Shown here one piece after another: positions 23,181 to 35,400 of a DNA stretch of 64,000 bases. The translations under genes and the position numbers were made by a program. How positions within the stretch are numbered: the stretch's first letter is position 1; every line of letters starts with the position of its first letter. Below the pieces are notes generated by a model. That model did not search any database. It was not told the origin of the DNA and saw nothing but the letters and a program-made list of their open reading frames with translations. Source of the stretch: Magnolia sinica (lineage: Eukaryota; Streptophyta; Magnoliopsida; Magnoliales; Magnoliaceae); assembly GCF_029962835.1 (NCBI RefSeq), contig NC_080588.1:44437001-44501000 (forward strand), read 5' to 3'.

Positions 23181-23530
23181 ATACAGGCAAACAGGTAAAG
23201 GATATGATGATGCCCATAATGTTAACTTGATTGATTCTTTTGTGGAGGATAGAACTTTAATGACCTTATCCTCTGAGCCTCTAGAGACGTGCTTGGCCCA
23301 CTCCCATGATTTAGATGATGATATCATGAGAGATATAGGTGCCATGCTTGATACTATGCCATTACTTGAAGTTAACCAGTAGAGGCCACAATTCGAGGAA
23401 TTGCCCCAAACTGATGTAATGTCTCTACCGTCTAGCCTCAAGGCACCGAAGTTTGACCTAAAACCTTTGCCATCTGATTTGAAATATATCTATTTAGGTC
23501 AAGATGAGACATACCCGGTACTGACGTCAT
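23181..23530 (+). pseudogene. A1 protease-RT linker
   Basis: An 88-codon frame around 23116-23382 and its continuation encode an acidic spacer (SSEPLETCLAHSHDLDDDIM) before PKFDLKPLPSDLKY, the usual lead-in to Athila RT. One stop at 23380. The same spacer survives in N1 at 56738-56481, where no RT follows. Confidence 0.75.
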
Positions 23531-23559
23531 TCCACCTTGAGTAAGAATAGGAGAGTATG

Positions 23560-24540
23560 CTCATCTCTACTCTCATTGAGCATAAGGGAGCCCTTGGATG
23601 GTTGATTGCGGATCTCAAGGAAATTGACCCTTCGATTTGTACTCACCACATTTATCTAGAGGATAATGCGAAGACCTCTCAGTAATCACAACATAAACTA
23701 AATGCAAACATGAAGGAAGTGGGTAAGGCCAAGGTTCTTAAACTATTGGATGTGGGTATCATATACCCTATATCTGATAGTCAGTGGGTGAGTCCAACTC
23801 AGGTGGTTCCTAATAAGTTTGGAATCACCGTTGTAGAAAATACCAATAATGAACTCATGCCAACCAAAGTTACTACTGGTTGGAGAATGTGCATTGACTA
23901 CAGGAAATTGAATACCGTCATAAGGAAAGACCACTTCCCTTTACCCTTCATTGATCAAATCTTGAAAAGGTTTGCTGGTCATTCCTATTATTATTTCTTT
24001 GACGAGTATTCGGGCTATAACTAGATAGAGATAGCCCCTAAAGATGAAGAAAAGACCACGTTCACATGTCCTTTTGGCACCTTTGCTTATCGAAGGACGC
24101 CATTTGGACTGTGTAATGCCCCCACCACTTTTCAGCGATGTATGATGAGTATTTTTTCTGACATGGTGGGCAATATCTAGAGGTCTTCATGAATGACTTC
24201 TCTATCTTTGATCCATCTTTCAGCGATTGCTTCAAAAAATCTTAAATGTTTGTTAAAAAGATGTGAAGAAAAGAATTTGGTACTAAATTAGGAGAAGTAT
24301 CATTTTATGGTTCGTAAAGGAAATGTCCTTGGACATATCATCTCGTCCAAAGGAATCGAGGTTGATAAGGGTAAAATTGATCTTATCTCTAACCTACCTC
24401 CACCCAAGAACATATGAGATGTGCGATCCTTCTTAGGATATGCCAGTTTTTATAGGAGATTCATAAAGGACTTTAGTCACCTCTCTCATCCTTTATATAA
24501 TTTACTTCAAAAGGATGCACCATACTATTAGACTGAGCAA
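23560..24540 (+). pseudogene. A1 reverse transcriptase, decayed
   Basis: Longest open part is 23710-24024 (104 codons): EVLKLL-type finger region, GWRMCIDYRKLN, RKDHFPLPFIDQ. Then TFTCPFGTFAYRR and PFGLCNAPTTFQR near 24060-24140. The catalytic motif, normally F-M-D-D in Athila, reads F-M-N-D (24186-24197), so the first Asp is lost through G to A. Then GNVLGHIIS and [10 protein letters not shown]. Copies element RNA into DNA in the family; here dead by stops, a frameshift near 24180 and the active-site change. Confidence 0.9.
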
Positions 24541-25020
24541 TGTCAGTAAGCTTTTACTAAGCTCAAGGACATGTTAACCATTACACCTATCATGCAGCCA
24601 CCTGACTGGAGCCTTCCTTTTGAACTTATGTGCGATGCATCTGACTATGCTTTTGGGGCAATTTTAGGCCAAAGAAAAGAAAAGAAGCCCTATGTTATAC
24701 ACTACACAAGTAAAATCCTAAATCCTGCCTAAGTGAATTACTCAACTATAGAGAAGGAACTCTTAGTCGTAGTGTTTGCTTTAGACAAATTTAGATCCTA
24801 CTTGATTAGATCCAAGATCGTCATTTACATAGATCATGCGACGCTCAAGTATCTTCTTTCTAAGAATGATGCTAAGCCTGCCTGATAAGATGGATCGTCT
24901 TACTCTAAGAATTTGATTTAGAAATAAAAGATAAAAAGGGAGTAGAGAACGTAGTGGCTGACCATCTTTCTCTTGTTGATCTCTCTGATTCCCTTGAGAG
25001 AACACATATAAATAACATGT
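24541..25020 (+). pseudogene. A1 RNase H, decayed
   Basis: FELMCDASDYAFGAILGQR (near 24625) carries the first catalytic Asp, KYTSKILN-like HYTSKILNPA follows near 24705, then STIEKELLVVVFALDKFR and KYLLSKNDAKP near 24850. Stops at 24732 and around 24885 plus a frame shift. Degrades the RNA strand after copying in the family. Confidence 0.85.
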
Positions 25021-26340
25021 TCCCTAACGAGTAATTGTTCAAAGTCTTCCATTCACCTTGGTTTGATGATATTGCAAATTATCTTACCACAAGTTTCACG
25101 CCAACACATTGGACTACGCAAGATAAGAAAAAATTCTTCACCAAGGTTCGTAAGTTCTTCTAGGATGATCTATATTTGTTTAAATATTGTCTAGACCAAA
25201 TCTTAAGGAGATGTATGCCAGACAATGAATACCAAAGTGTTATCTCCTTCTGTCATTCACAGGCCTATGGTGGTCACTTTTCTACTAAAAAGACCACAAC
25301 TAAAATTTTATAGTGTGGCTTTTACTGGCCCATTATCTTCAGGGACACTCATGATTTTTGCAAAGCTTATGAGCGTTGTCAGAAATTGGGAGCACTATCC
25401 CGTTGAAATATGATGCCCTTGAACCCTATTCTGATCATTGAGGCATTTGATTGTTGGGGCATCGATTTCATGGGACCATTCCCCCAATCTTTTAGAAATT
25501 TATATATTTTGCTCACCGTCGACTATGTCACTAAATGGGTCGATGCGATTCCATGCCGGAATAATGATCATCAAATGGTTATTAAGATTTTAAAAGAGAA
25601 CATCCTTTCTCGGTTCAAAACACCTTGAGCCATCATTAGTGATGGGGGCTCACATTTTTATAATAAGCTATTCATGAACTTAATGAAGAAATATGGCATC
25701 TCTTACAAAGTGAGCACTCCATACCACCCACAAACAAGTGGGCAACATGAGATTTCTAATAGGTAAATTAAACACATTTTGAAAAAGACGGTTTACCCTG
25801 ACCATAAGGATTGGTTAATCTGATTGATTGATGCTTGATGTGCTTACCATACTACATTTAAAACCCTTATTGGAATGTCTCCCTTTAGACTTGTCTATGG
25901 GAAGAATTACCACTTGCCTGTGGAGTTGGAACATAGAGCCTACTAGGCGATTAAAAAATTGAATTTCAATCTGGACAATGCTGGCTCACTACGCAAACTT
26001 CAGTTGAATGAACTTGAAGAACTCCAGAATGATGCGTACGAGAACTCGAGAAATTACAAGGACAGGATAAAAGTATTTAATGACTAACATATTCTTCAAA
26101 AATCATTTACACTAGGTTAGAAAGTCCTCTTGTACAATTCTCAATTACATCTCTTTCCAAAAAAACTCCGATCTCATTCGACCGGCCCCTATTATTAGTG
26201 TATATCTTCATGGGGCTGTCGAGATTCAGAATCCATCCAATGGTAAGGATTTTAAGGTAAATGGACATTAACTAAAGCCATTTGTTGAGAAATTTGATTC
26301 AGAGGACATGTCCATAGCTCTGAATGATCTTGTTTACTAG
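25021..26340 (+). pseudogene. A1 integrase, decayed
   Basis: Zinc-binding His/Cys region at 25240-25400 (HSQAYGGHF, then HDFCKAYERCQKLG, one Cys changed to Tyr). Catalytic triad in one frame: Asp 25464-25466 (GIDFMGPF), Asp 25641-25643 (SDGGSHF), Glu 25749-25751 (GQHEISNR); the last two are 36 codons apart, the DD35E spacing. C-terminal region: [20 protein letters not shown] near 25878, then NGKDFKVNGH near 26240. Stops at 25626, 25764, 25821 and others. No env-like ORF follows. Confidence 0.9.
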
Positions 26341-27488
26341 GATTGATCTCCTAGTTTGACAAAGGTGTAGTTAGGTTTACTACTTTCTGCTATTTAAGAT
26401 AGTTTATTTTCCACTGTTTTAGGATAGTTTGCTTTCACTGTTTAAGATACTTTGCTTTTTAGTTGTTTACTTCTTATGTTAACCCATTTTATGCTGAGAT
26501 CCGTAAAAAAGCTTCCATTTCCTTCTTTCAGGTACTATCTTTCCAACACCATCTTCGTTATTTTCATTGCCTCTTTTGCATTTACATGATTATTTCTTAT
26601 ACATTAAGAATAATGTCAAATTTTTGTAGGGGGATGTGGGGGATTAGGTGACCTAATCAGTGTTTTCTCAGTTTCGAGCAAAAATTTTGTAAATTTTTCA
26701 AGGTTTTAAGTTGAAATCTATTTGGAAAACAAGAAATTTTGTATTTAAGAATGCGTTAAGTATGATGAGATAAGAGAATGGATTTTAAATTGTGGGAGCT
26801 TAATCATCTAAGAAAAAGTTTGAATATCATATTAATCGAAACCACAAGACACGTTTAATTTGCTTTCTTTGAATGTGCTTGAGTTTCTAATTGTTAGTAT
26901 GTAGATCATTATTAGATATTGAGAATTCAATCTGGTGAAGCTTGTCCACCGTAAAAGATGGAAGACCAGTTAAAAAATAGGAGATTGACAAAGAGGTCAT
27001 AAAGAATGAAGAATAACAACATCTTTAAGGGGAATGGAAAATGCCTTTGAAAAGGATATAATGTCTAGAAAAAAAGAGGAATTAATAATGATGACCGTCG
27101 ATATAAAATTAAAAAATTAGAAAAAGAATGGAAAAGGGGATAGGTCTAAAATCGGTACTTGAGCTTTCAATTAATCTTATTATGATGAACATGGCTAACA
27201 TTACGAAACAAAAGTTATTTTCTGAGAAGTAAATTGATCTTTCACCAAGCACATAGGAAAACTTGATATTTGAACTTTCATTCTGATTAAAGTGATAAAG
27301 AACCTATTTGATTGATTGCATAGTTGATTTGGCTCTAAGTTTTCAAAATCCCACTATCTCACTTAATTTTACTCATTCATACTTGATTGCACAAAAGATT
27401 ATTTTTTGAAAAAGGAGTTCGAACTTGAGATTGGAAATTATTAATCGCATATTTAGCTCGGGACTAGCAAAATGTTGGTTGGGAGTTG
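26341..27488 (+). other. A1 3' noncoding region
   Basis: No ORF of note. T-rich start with repeated AGGATAGTTTGCTTT-like phrases, an internal purine tract GTAGGGGGATGTGGGGG (26627-26643) overlapping a 17-bp palindrome, then A/G-rich sequence matching A3 1-622 and parts of N1. The likely polypurine tract, TTGGTTGGGAGT, precedes the LTR. Confidence 0.7.
26642..26658. promoter_or_regulatory. 17-bp palindrome after an internal purine tract
   Basis: GATTAGGTGACCTAATC is a perfect dyad around one central base. The same site, GATTAGGTAACCTAATC, is kept in N1 at 55472-55488 at the equivalent place. Function unknown. Confidence 0.6.
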
Positions 27489-28041
27489 CATTGAGGATCA
27501 AATTTTGCATATTATCCCCCATTTATTTCTTGGTTTTACAAACATAATATGGCTTAATGGTATATTTTACATGTGTTTGTGTTGCAAGGTTAATTTAAGA
27601 GCTTGGATTGAAAAGAATGCTAAAAGTATGGATTTAATGCTTAAGAATCATCAAGAAAAGAATGGATCTTTAGAGACCAAGATGGAAGATTTCAAGACCC
27701 CAAGATTCAAGAAAATCAAGTGGAAAAGGAAGGAAGTGCAGAAAGTAGTGCAGAAATTGGTGCAGAAAATTACAGGATTTGAGCTTAGATGTAATCGAAG
27801 GCAGTTTGATGACATCGAAGCTAGTCTGTCGATGACATCGAAGGTTGTTCGATGACATCGAAGAATTACAGGAAAAACAAGTTTAGTTGCTGGACAAATT
27901 GGATACATTATTTGCTTACATTGAAGTCTGTTCGATGACATCGAACCAGTTACGCAGAATGCGTAAATTTGATTCGGTTTTGAGATTTCAGGGAACTTTT
28001 CCTTTAAACAAAGGTTCCTAAGAACTTTTTGGGATATCTTA
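27489..28041 (+). repeat. 3' LTR of A1, left part
   Basis: Aligns to the first part of the 5' LTR; the first two bases are CA instead of TG. Palindromes near 27790-27944. The TATA box has decayed. Ends in the G2 target site TCTTA (28037-28041); the other half starts after TTTTA (47750-47754). Confidence 0.88.
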
Positions 28042-29846
28042 TGTCACGCCTTAAAATCGGAAACCAGGCTCACAGAATTTCGATCACCGAATCTGGCGCC
28101 GACAGCCTCCGTAGTGCCCCTTTCTCGACTCCTAGCACTCATATGCCAAATTTCGATCCTAGGATCCTACAAGGAGGATTTTCAATATGATTTTTTTTAT
28201 AATGGAGCATAACCAAGTCACAAAACAACATCACTACATCGCAATGGACCTCATATACATCACATTCAGCCCCACAAAAAGGCCTCACATACATCTCATT
28301 GGGCCTCACTCATGGTCCTTATTTAAATCACATTGGGCCTCAACCCATAGGCCTCAAATACATCACAATGGGCCTCATATACATCAAGTGAGTCACATCA
28401 CATGGGCCACACCAATGGGCCTCATATACATCAAGTGGGCTGCACCAATGGGCCTCGTATACATCAAGTGGGCCACATCAATGGGCCACGCCATCTACAC
28501 CATTCATCTATTTTAAGAGGTTATTTTAGAGCATTACCCAAATGAATCATAATGGAAGATCATCTAGACCATACCACAAATAACATTGGAGATAATGTTT
28601 TCCACCGTTAGAATTCCCGTGACCCACCATAACATTTATTTTACAATCTGTTCATGAGGCCACAAAGACTTGAATTAAGAGGAAAACAAATTCCATATTA
28701 ATCTAGAACTTCTGGAACCCCAAGTGGGTTTCAATGGTAGGCGTTCAACCCTCCACTGGTTTTTCACAGTGTGGTCCATCTTATAGGCAGATGTGTCTTA
28801 TTTTTAGTCTCAAGCCTTAAGACGAGCTCACTAGTTGGATGGACAGTTTGGATGTAACACAAACATCAATGGGAACCATAGATGTACGGTTGGGATATAA
28901 CACATATCTCATGATAAGGGACCCACGGAACCTACAGATGTCAATACGGCAACTATCTCCCACCGTCCAGACAGTGGACAGTGTGGATGAAACACGTCCA
29001 TTAAGGTGGGCCCAGTAGATGGATGGCGTAGACATAAAATACATACATTACGGTGGCTCCCATGTACGCATTACAAAGAGAATGAGATAGATTCAAATTT
29101 CAGGTGGGACCCATAAAACTTGCAAACATCATACAGCAGCTATATAGCTAATGTGAGGCTACTAGCCCACCGTCCAGATGGACGGTCTGGATTTCACACA
29201 TGCCTCGATCAAACCCACAGACTTGCTGACATCAATATGACAGCTGTGGTGATGGGTTGTCCATCAGATGAACGGCTGGGATATAACACATCCCTCATGA
29301 TTAACCACAAAACTTGGTGACATACGCATAGCAGCCGTTGGGCAGCTGGCCCAAGGGCCGAACAGTTTGGATATACTCATACCTCATGATCAGACCACTG
29401 CCGGCCCATCAGCAGATAGACAGTCTGGATTTAAGACATATACATCAGCGATGGGCCTTACATAAGATGGATAGCGTGGTTGTAAAATAGATGAGAGACG
29501 TGGATGTAAAACAGGTGGATGGCGTGGAATAGACCACATAAATCATGTGGGCCCCACGAAACTTACTAATGTCCGTCAGCCAAACATATGGACGGTTGGG
29601 ATATACAATACATGCATCCTTGTGGGGTCCACATCCCTGGACGGTGGCGTGGATATAACATATATCTGGGTGGGTCCCACACGTGTGGCCCGCCTGCATT
29701 AGGATGAAGCTGACATTCATGTTTTCCTTCCATCCAGGGTCCGCTCAAGGACAGCAGCAAGGTGCTACTGCTGGACGGCTAACAAGGTGGACTTGTTTGG
29801 TGGATAGTGTAGATAAAATTCATGCATCATGGTGGGTCGAAAACAG

Positions 29847-29892
<46 letters not shown>

Positions 29893-30702
29893 GACGGTGA
29901 TGGAGGGATCTTCGCCAATATGAGCTCCTTTCTATGACACAATGCATACATCAAGATAGGTCCCACCACATTTGGGCCCTCAAATCAAAAACAAATTCAA
30001 CGGTGAAAATCCTAAGATCAACCACCTAAGATGCTCTTCTTTAGCTCCTTGGAATGCTAAGCTCCTAAGCTCATCCTTTAAGGCTGGATGATGAGGTTTG
30101 AAGGGTTAGATTGAGAGATTTTGTGGTAGGAAGTGGGCCACACACTTAGCTTATTTTCTCTCCTTAGGATTCTTCTCTCATGGTTGCTTGGGAAATGGTA
30201 GAGAATGGAGTAAAATGAGAGAGGGGTAGGCTTGTGTAAGAAGGATGGGATGAGAGGAATGGGTAGTGTAAGAGAGAAATGGGTGTCTGTAAGAGAGAGT
30301 TGACTTATGGGGTTGAGGTGGCATGGGGTATGGGTTGCTTGTCTTTGTTGGTAAGAAAGTGATGGGAGAGGCATGAATTATGTACTTGACTAGTACTCGA
30401 TTGATTAATGTGATTGGTTGTAGAGATTCTCTCGGAATTCACAACGCGTGGCATTTCTTTGAAATATACGCAGGCCCACAACTCCTGGCCTAGGTATCGC
30501 ATCGGTGCGTAAGACGCAGCGTTGGAACCGCAACGACAGTGCGATCGTGATGGTACAAGTTTCAAATCGAGCCGACTCAGATATATGAGATGTGACTTAA
30601 AGTCACATGCAAATGCTTATTATAGGTCGCAGGTTGCTGTAGTTTGATAAGGATGATTGTGGGAGTCTACAAAATAGTACGGACTAAGATACGGGTCTTA
30701 CA
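28042..30702 (-). repeat. G2 LTR-a (3' LTR)
   Basis: Plus-strand ends TGTCACGCC and GGGTCTTACA. 28340-28500 has short tandem units around GGGCCTCATATACATCAAG spaced about 32 bp. 28820-29700 has degenerate units around GGACGGTCTGGAT and AACACATNCATCA. (GA)n at about 29847-29898. 2661 bp. In two samples against LTR-b I counted roughly 15-19 percent differences. Confidence 0.9.
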
Positions 30703-30716
30703 GCTCTCCCCTCCTA
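30703..30716 (-). other. G2 polypurine tract
   Basis: Minus strand TTAGGAGGGGAGAGC directly before LTR-a. The equivalent tract before LTR-b is at 47062-47075. Confidence 0.7.
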
Positions 30717-30839
30717 ATAAAAATTTCATCCTCAAAATTTACACAATCATCACAACTACGTATAACTCATAAGGGAATAGGAAACATAACATCATATATA
30801 ATTAAAACACAATACAATATACAATCAAACATCAAAGAG

Positions 30840-32200
30840 ATGAGGATAACGCTCATGAATCTTAGCCTCACGCTCCCAAGATGCCTCATCCACACTATGA
30901 TGACCCCACTGCACCATCACTAAACGAATGACCTTAGTTCAAAGGACTTACTCCTTCCGATCAAGGATACGAACTGGCTGCTCAATGTAAAAATCATCCT
31001 TACGAACCTCTAATGGCTGCCAACCAATAACGGGAATGATGTTTGACCCACATTTCTGCAACATAGAGACAGAAAATGTTGTGGAGGCTAGACAACTGAG
31101 ATGGCAAGGCAAGCCGATAAGCCACAATGTTAATGCGCTCACTGATCTTAAAAGGTCCTATAAATCTCAAGGCAAGCTTGCCCTTCTCTCCAAAATAAAC
31201 CAACCCTTAGTGGGTGAGAGCTTGAGATACACATGGTCTCCAACAGCAAACTCCAAGGGACGACGTCGACGATTAGAAAAACTCTTCTACCGGCTTTAAG
31301 TTATGTGCATCCTTAGCCTGATGATGTCGATGACCTCTGATGTCTCCTGCACAAGCTCAAGACATAGGAGACATCACTCTTCAACCTCGATCCAACAAAT
31401 TGAAGATCTGCATGGTCTACCATATAATGCCTCAAAAGGAGCCATGCTAATAGTCACCTGATAGTTGTTGTTGTATACGAACTCAGCCAATTGCAGGTGC
31501 TCGTTCTAGCTACCCGAGAAGTCAATCACGCAAGCCCGGAGAATATCCCTAAGGATCTGGTTGACCCTCTCGGTTTACCAATCGGTCTATGGATGATATG
31601 CGGTGTTGAGCTGCAAGACAGAACCCATCTCCGTCTGGAAGCTCCTCCAAAACTGAGACATGAACCTCGGGTCTTGATTAGAAATGATTGAAAATGGAAT
31701 GCCGTGCAGTCTCACAATCTCCTCATTGAATAACCTAGCAAGTTAGTCCAAAGTCTAGGTCGCACGAATCACAAGAAAATACACCGACTTCGTCATATGA
31801 TCGATGACAACCCAGATGGCATCGTGACCATGTTCAGTCCTCAGAAAACATATGATAAAATCAGTGGATACATGATCCCACTTCCACAATGGGACTCTCA
31901 ACGGCTGCAAAGGACCAAGGGATCTCTGATGATTGGCCTTAACATGCTCACACGTGTTACACTCGACCACAAAACTGGCTATCTGGTGCTTCAACCCTAC
32001 CCAAAAATACTAATGCCTCATATCGCGATACATCTTCGTCGAGCCAAGGTGGATAGAAAATCGCGATCGATGTGCCTCAGTCATAAAATCTCTGCGTAAC
32101 TCAAGAATATCCAGGACACATAATTGGCCTCTGAAGCAAAGTCCACCATCAGAACCAATCTATCAATCTGACCGACTCTCAGATGCTGCCTCTACATAAT
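30840..32200 (-). pseudogene. G2 integrase, decayed
   Basis: 31994-31755 carries CNTCEHVKANHQRS (zinc Cys pair), then WKWDHVSTDFI with the first core Asp and AIWVVIDHMTKS. The C-terminal part at 31203-31000 has LALRFIGPFKISERI and VAYRLALP, the region before a chromodomain in chromoviruses; 30960-31140 continues into HDDFYIEQPVRILDRKE-like text in another frame, matching the chromodomain-leading segment of this lineage. Broken by stops and frameshifts. Confidence 0.85.
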
Positions 32201-33547
32201 AACTCTACAACGACTCATCTGCCTACTGAGCCTCAATCACCCTTGTGATAAGAGATGGTTGAATCGACAGGCTTGATAATTGCACAATAGAAGACTGTAA
32301 GTCGATCTCAAAGTCGAATGCTAACATATCCTCAAGCATCTTCCACTCATGAATCATCATATATGCCACCAGGCCTCGTGGCTGACGGTTGAGAGCATCG
32401 ACCACCACATTCACCTTATTCGGGTGGTACTGAAGATCAAAATCAAAGTCCTTTAGGAGCTCCATGTAACGCCTCTGCTTCATGTTCAGCTTAGACTAAG
32501 AGAATAAATACTTTAAGCTCTTATGGTCGAAGAAGAGCTCGAACTTAACCCCATAGAGATAGTGCCTCCACACTTTCAATGCGAAGACAACTGCTGCCAG
32601 CTCCAAATCATGCGTGGGGTAGTTCAGCTCATGGACCATGAGCTGGTGGGATGCTAAGCCACCGGCTTCCAGTGCTGCATCAGGACAACACCCAAGCCAA
32701 CTCGCGAGGCATCGGTAAATAAAACAAATCCATCACTCCCAGAGGGAAGAGTGAGGACAGGAGTGGATGTGAGGCGATCTTTCTATTCCACAAATGCCTA
32801 CTCACATGCATCACTCCAAATGAACTCGGTGCCCTTTCGAGTCAACCTGGTCAACTAGGCTGCAATACAGGAGAATCCCTCAATAAAATGTCGGTAGTAT
32901 CCCACCAAACTAAGGAAACTGCGGATCTCAAACGTATTCGCGGGCTGGCCCCACTAGCACATGGCAGGGGTCCACTGCGATGCCCTCCTTCGTCACCACG
33001 AGAACGAAAAACTTTACCTCCTCTTGCCAGAATTCACACTTTTCCAGCTTCGCATAAAGACGGTGTGCACGGAGGATTTGCAAGGTAATCTCTAAGTGTT
33101 GCTCATGCTCCTCACGGGTCCTCGAATATATCAAGATGTTGTCGATGAACCCCACAATAAACTGATCAAGATATGAATTAAAGACCTCGTTCATCAACTA
33201 CATAAATACGATGGGTGCATTGGTTAGTTCAAAGGACATGACCTGGAACTCAAAATGACCGCAGCACATCCTAAATGTTGTCTTCGGGATATCCTCCTCA
33301 TGGACCCGAATCTAATGATAACTGAAACGCAGATCAATCTTTGAAAAGGACTGTGCACCATGCAGTTGATTAAATAAATCATCGATTCTCGGGAGTGGAT
33401 ACTTGTTCTTGATTGTGACCTTATTGAGCTCGTGGTAGTCCACGCAAAGCCTCAACGAGCCATCCTTCTTATTCACGAAGAGTACCGGCTCTCCCATGGC
33501 GAACTACTTGGACGGATAAAGCCTAACTCGCCCAACTCATCCAATAG
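32201..33547 (-). pseudogene. G2 reverse transcriptase-RNase H, 5' truncated
   Basis: Begins inside the RT fingers ([10 protein letters not shown] at about 33520) directly at the C1 border. A frameshift follows in P-W-G, then 33497-33312 ([31 protein letters not shown]). The catalytic motif reads F-I-D-N at 33138-33149 instead of F-I-D-D. The RNase H tail at 32483-32223 has the family-typical DFDLQYHPNKVNVVVDALNR. N-terminal RT, protease and the end of gag are missing. Non-functional. Confidence 0.9.
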
Positions 33548-34929
33548 CCACACAACTACTCCACTCCTAATATCTACTCCCTCGGGATATTAGCGTTCAC
33601 TAATCAAATAGGTTTTTCAAGCTTCACATAAAACCTTCACAATTGTGTTTTAAGTGGGCTACATAACCACAACCCCACACTCTAAGATTTTCTAGCTGAT
33701 CTCAGAAAAAAACAAATGAAATAAAATTACAGAAAAGGAAACACTTATCTATATAAAGATTTTGAAGTAGCCCAATAGAACCAACTTGATGATGACGTAT
33801 ATGTTCAACGTTCAGTCCCACAAGTGTATAGGGTTCTAGGTCTAGATGATTTTTAATTTAAATTAACTTAGGCTAGCTTGATTTGATTTCGATCTAAAGA
33901 AAGGGTAAATTAAATGTCCCTTTTCAATATTAGATTAGAATAGAGATCTAAAATCTAATAATAAGAGCTACTTATAAAGAATCTAAAATATGCACAAAAT
34001 AGCTTAGAATGAACACAAAATTATCTCAGAGTGATTGCTTAAAAATAATTAAAATTGAATAAAAAACTCTGAAATTCGAGTACTATTTCTAAGTGAAAAA
34101 TCTGTTCGCTTCGACTAGCCTTAAGTCCAATAGATTTTCAAAAATTCTGGCGCAATAAGATTTGACAAGTGCTTGACTAGCCTTGTGGGTCCCATGACTG
34201 GTCGAGTGGCCTGCTCGACTGGTCGTGGACTACACACGACTAGTCGAGTGGGGCCAGAATGCTTGCTTTAATTTGAGTCGAGCCCTGTACGATTGGTCAA
34301 GCATTGTTCACTCGACTAGTCGAGCAGTTTCTAGGACTGGTCGAGGACCAACAGAAAAAATTCTGAAAAATTGTAATAAATCCTTGACTGGTCGAGAAAA
34401 TTTTAGGACTGGTTGAGCCAGTGTTAGGGCGAGTCGAATAAACAACCTATTAACTTATAAAATGACCGATACCAATTACGAAATGAATGTAACATGCCCT
34501 AAGGTCAATCTAGGTCATTCATACCTTACTTGTGAGATAGACATTGGAACCATCAAACTATCGATCACATTGGCAACTTTAATTTTTGCGATATTTGAAG
34601 CTTCAACTCAACGTATCAAACTTAGTCTTCAATTAGGACTTGATTTCTTGGACGTTTTTTGTTACAGAGCTTGAACCGCAATATTGCGATTGGGTTCTTG
34701 AAAGTTGAGTCTTCAACCAACACTTGAAACTCATACACTTTCTTCAACTTGAAGATCTCGGCAAGTTCGACGTAGATTTCAGCAAGAATAATTCAACACT
34801 ATCATTGAAGGTTCAAAGAAAATCAAAGCACAAGCTTGATATATAAAATACATAAGCATGACACAAACTTGAATTAGTTTGGAACACCAAAATTTGACTA
34901 AACTTAGGATTTCCAACATAGCAATTTCA
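33548..34929 (-). repeat. C1 3' LTR, truncated
   Basis: Aligns with 42268-43672. The minus-strand start is TGAAATTGCTATGTTGGAAA. The TATA position (34084-34091) reads TATTTCTA on the plus strand, so the box is lost. Palindromes lie at about 34110-34440. Confidence 0.88.
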
Positions 34930-35400
34930 ATCTCTCCCTTTGTCAAATTTGTGATAAAAAAAATATGAGTCATGCAATAGATATTCAATAAGAACACATT
35001 CTCAATAAAGAATCATGCACCATTTAGTCAATAATTGATCAACAACATATGATCAATAAAGAATCATGCACCATCTGTGCACACCATGCAACTCTCCCCC
35101 TTAATCCATTACACCCTTTAAACCCGGAAAAGAAAATTCATATCAAATCAAGCTTATTCCCCACAATATTCTCCACCTTTTTGTCACAACATGACAAAGG
35201 AAAGAAATAGATGATAGATGATAAATGTAGATGATAAGAGAGTAAATAAGATAGAAAAGAACATGATAAAAAGATTAATATTAGATAACCATTAAGTATC
35301 ATGTCACAAGAGGTAAGTAGTTCAAGTAGTAATCATTCAAACTCACAGACGATAAAGAGATTTAAAAGATATTAATATAGAACCAATGCAAATGGAACAA
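34930..35400 (-). other. C1 polypurine tracts and 3' noncoding region
   Basis: The minus-strand tract ACAAAGGGAGAGAT abuts the LTR, and further CTCCCCC or TTCCCCAC tracts (plus strand) occur near 35091 and 35152. C2 has the same series at 51101, 51210 and 51340. Multiple tracts before the 3' LTR are a described Sirevirus habit. Confidence 0.7.

Noticed and set aside
30078..30374. 98-codon ORF in G2 LTR-a and its twin at 46506-46733
   Set aside because: Present in both LTRs as low-complexity Pro/Leu/Ser text without start or motif support; likely leader sequence.
34225..34416. ORFs across the GACTGGTCGAG array (also 42887-43201)
   Set aside because: They translate the palindrome repeats in the antisense direction of the LTR.
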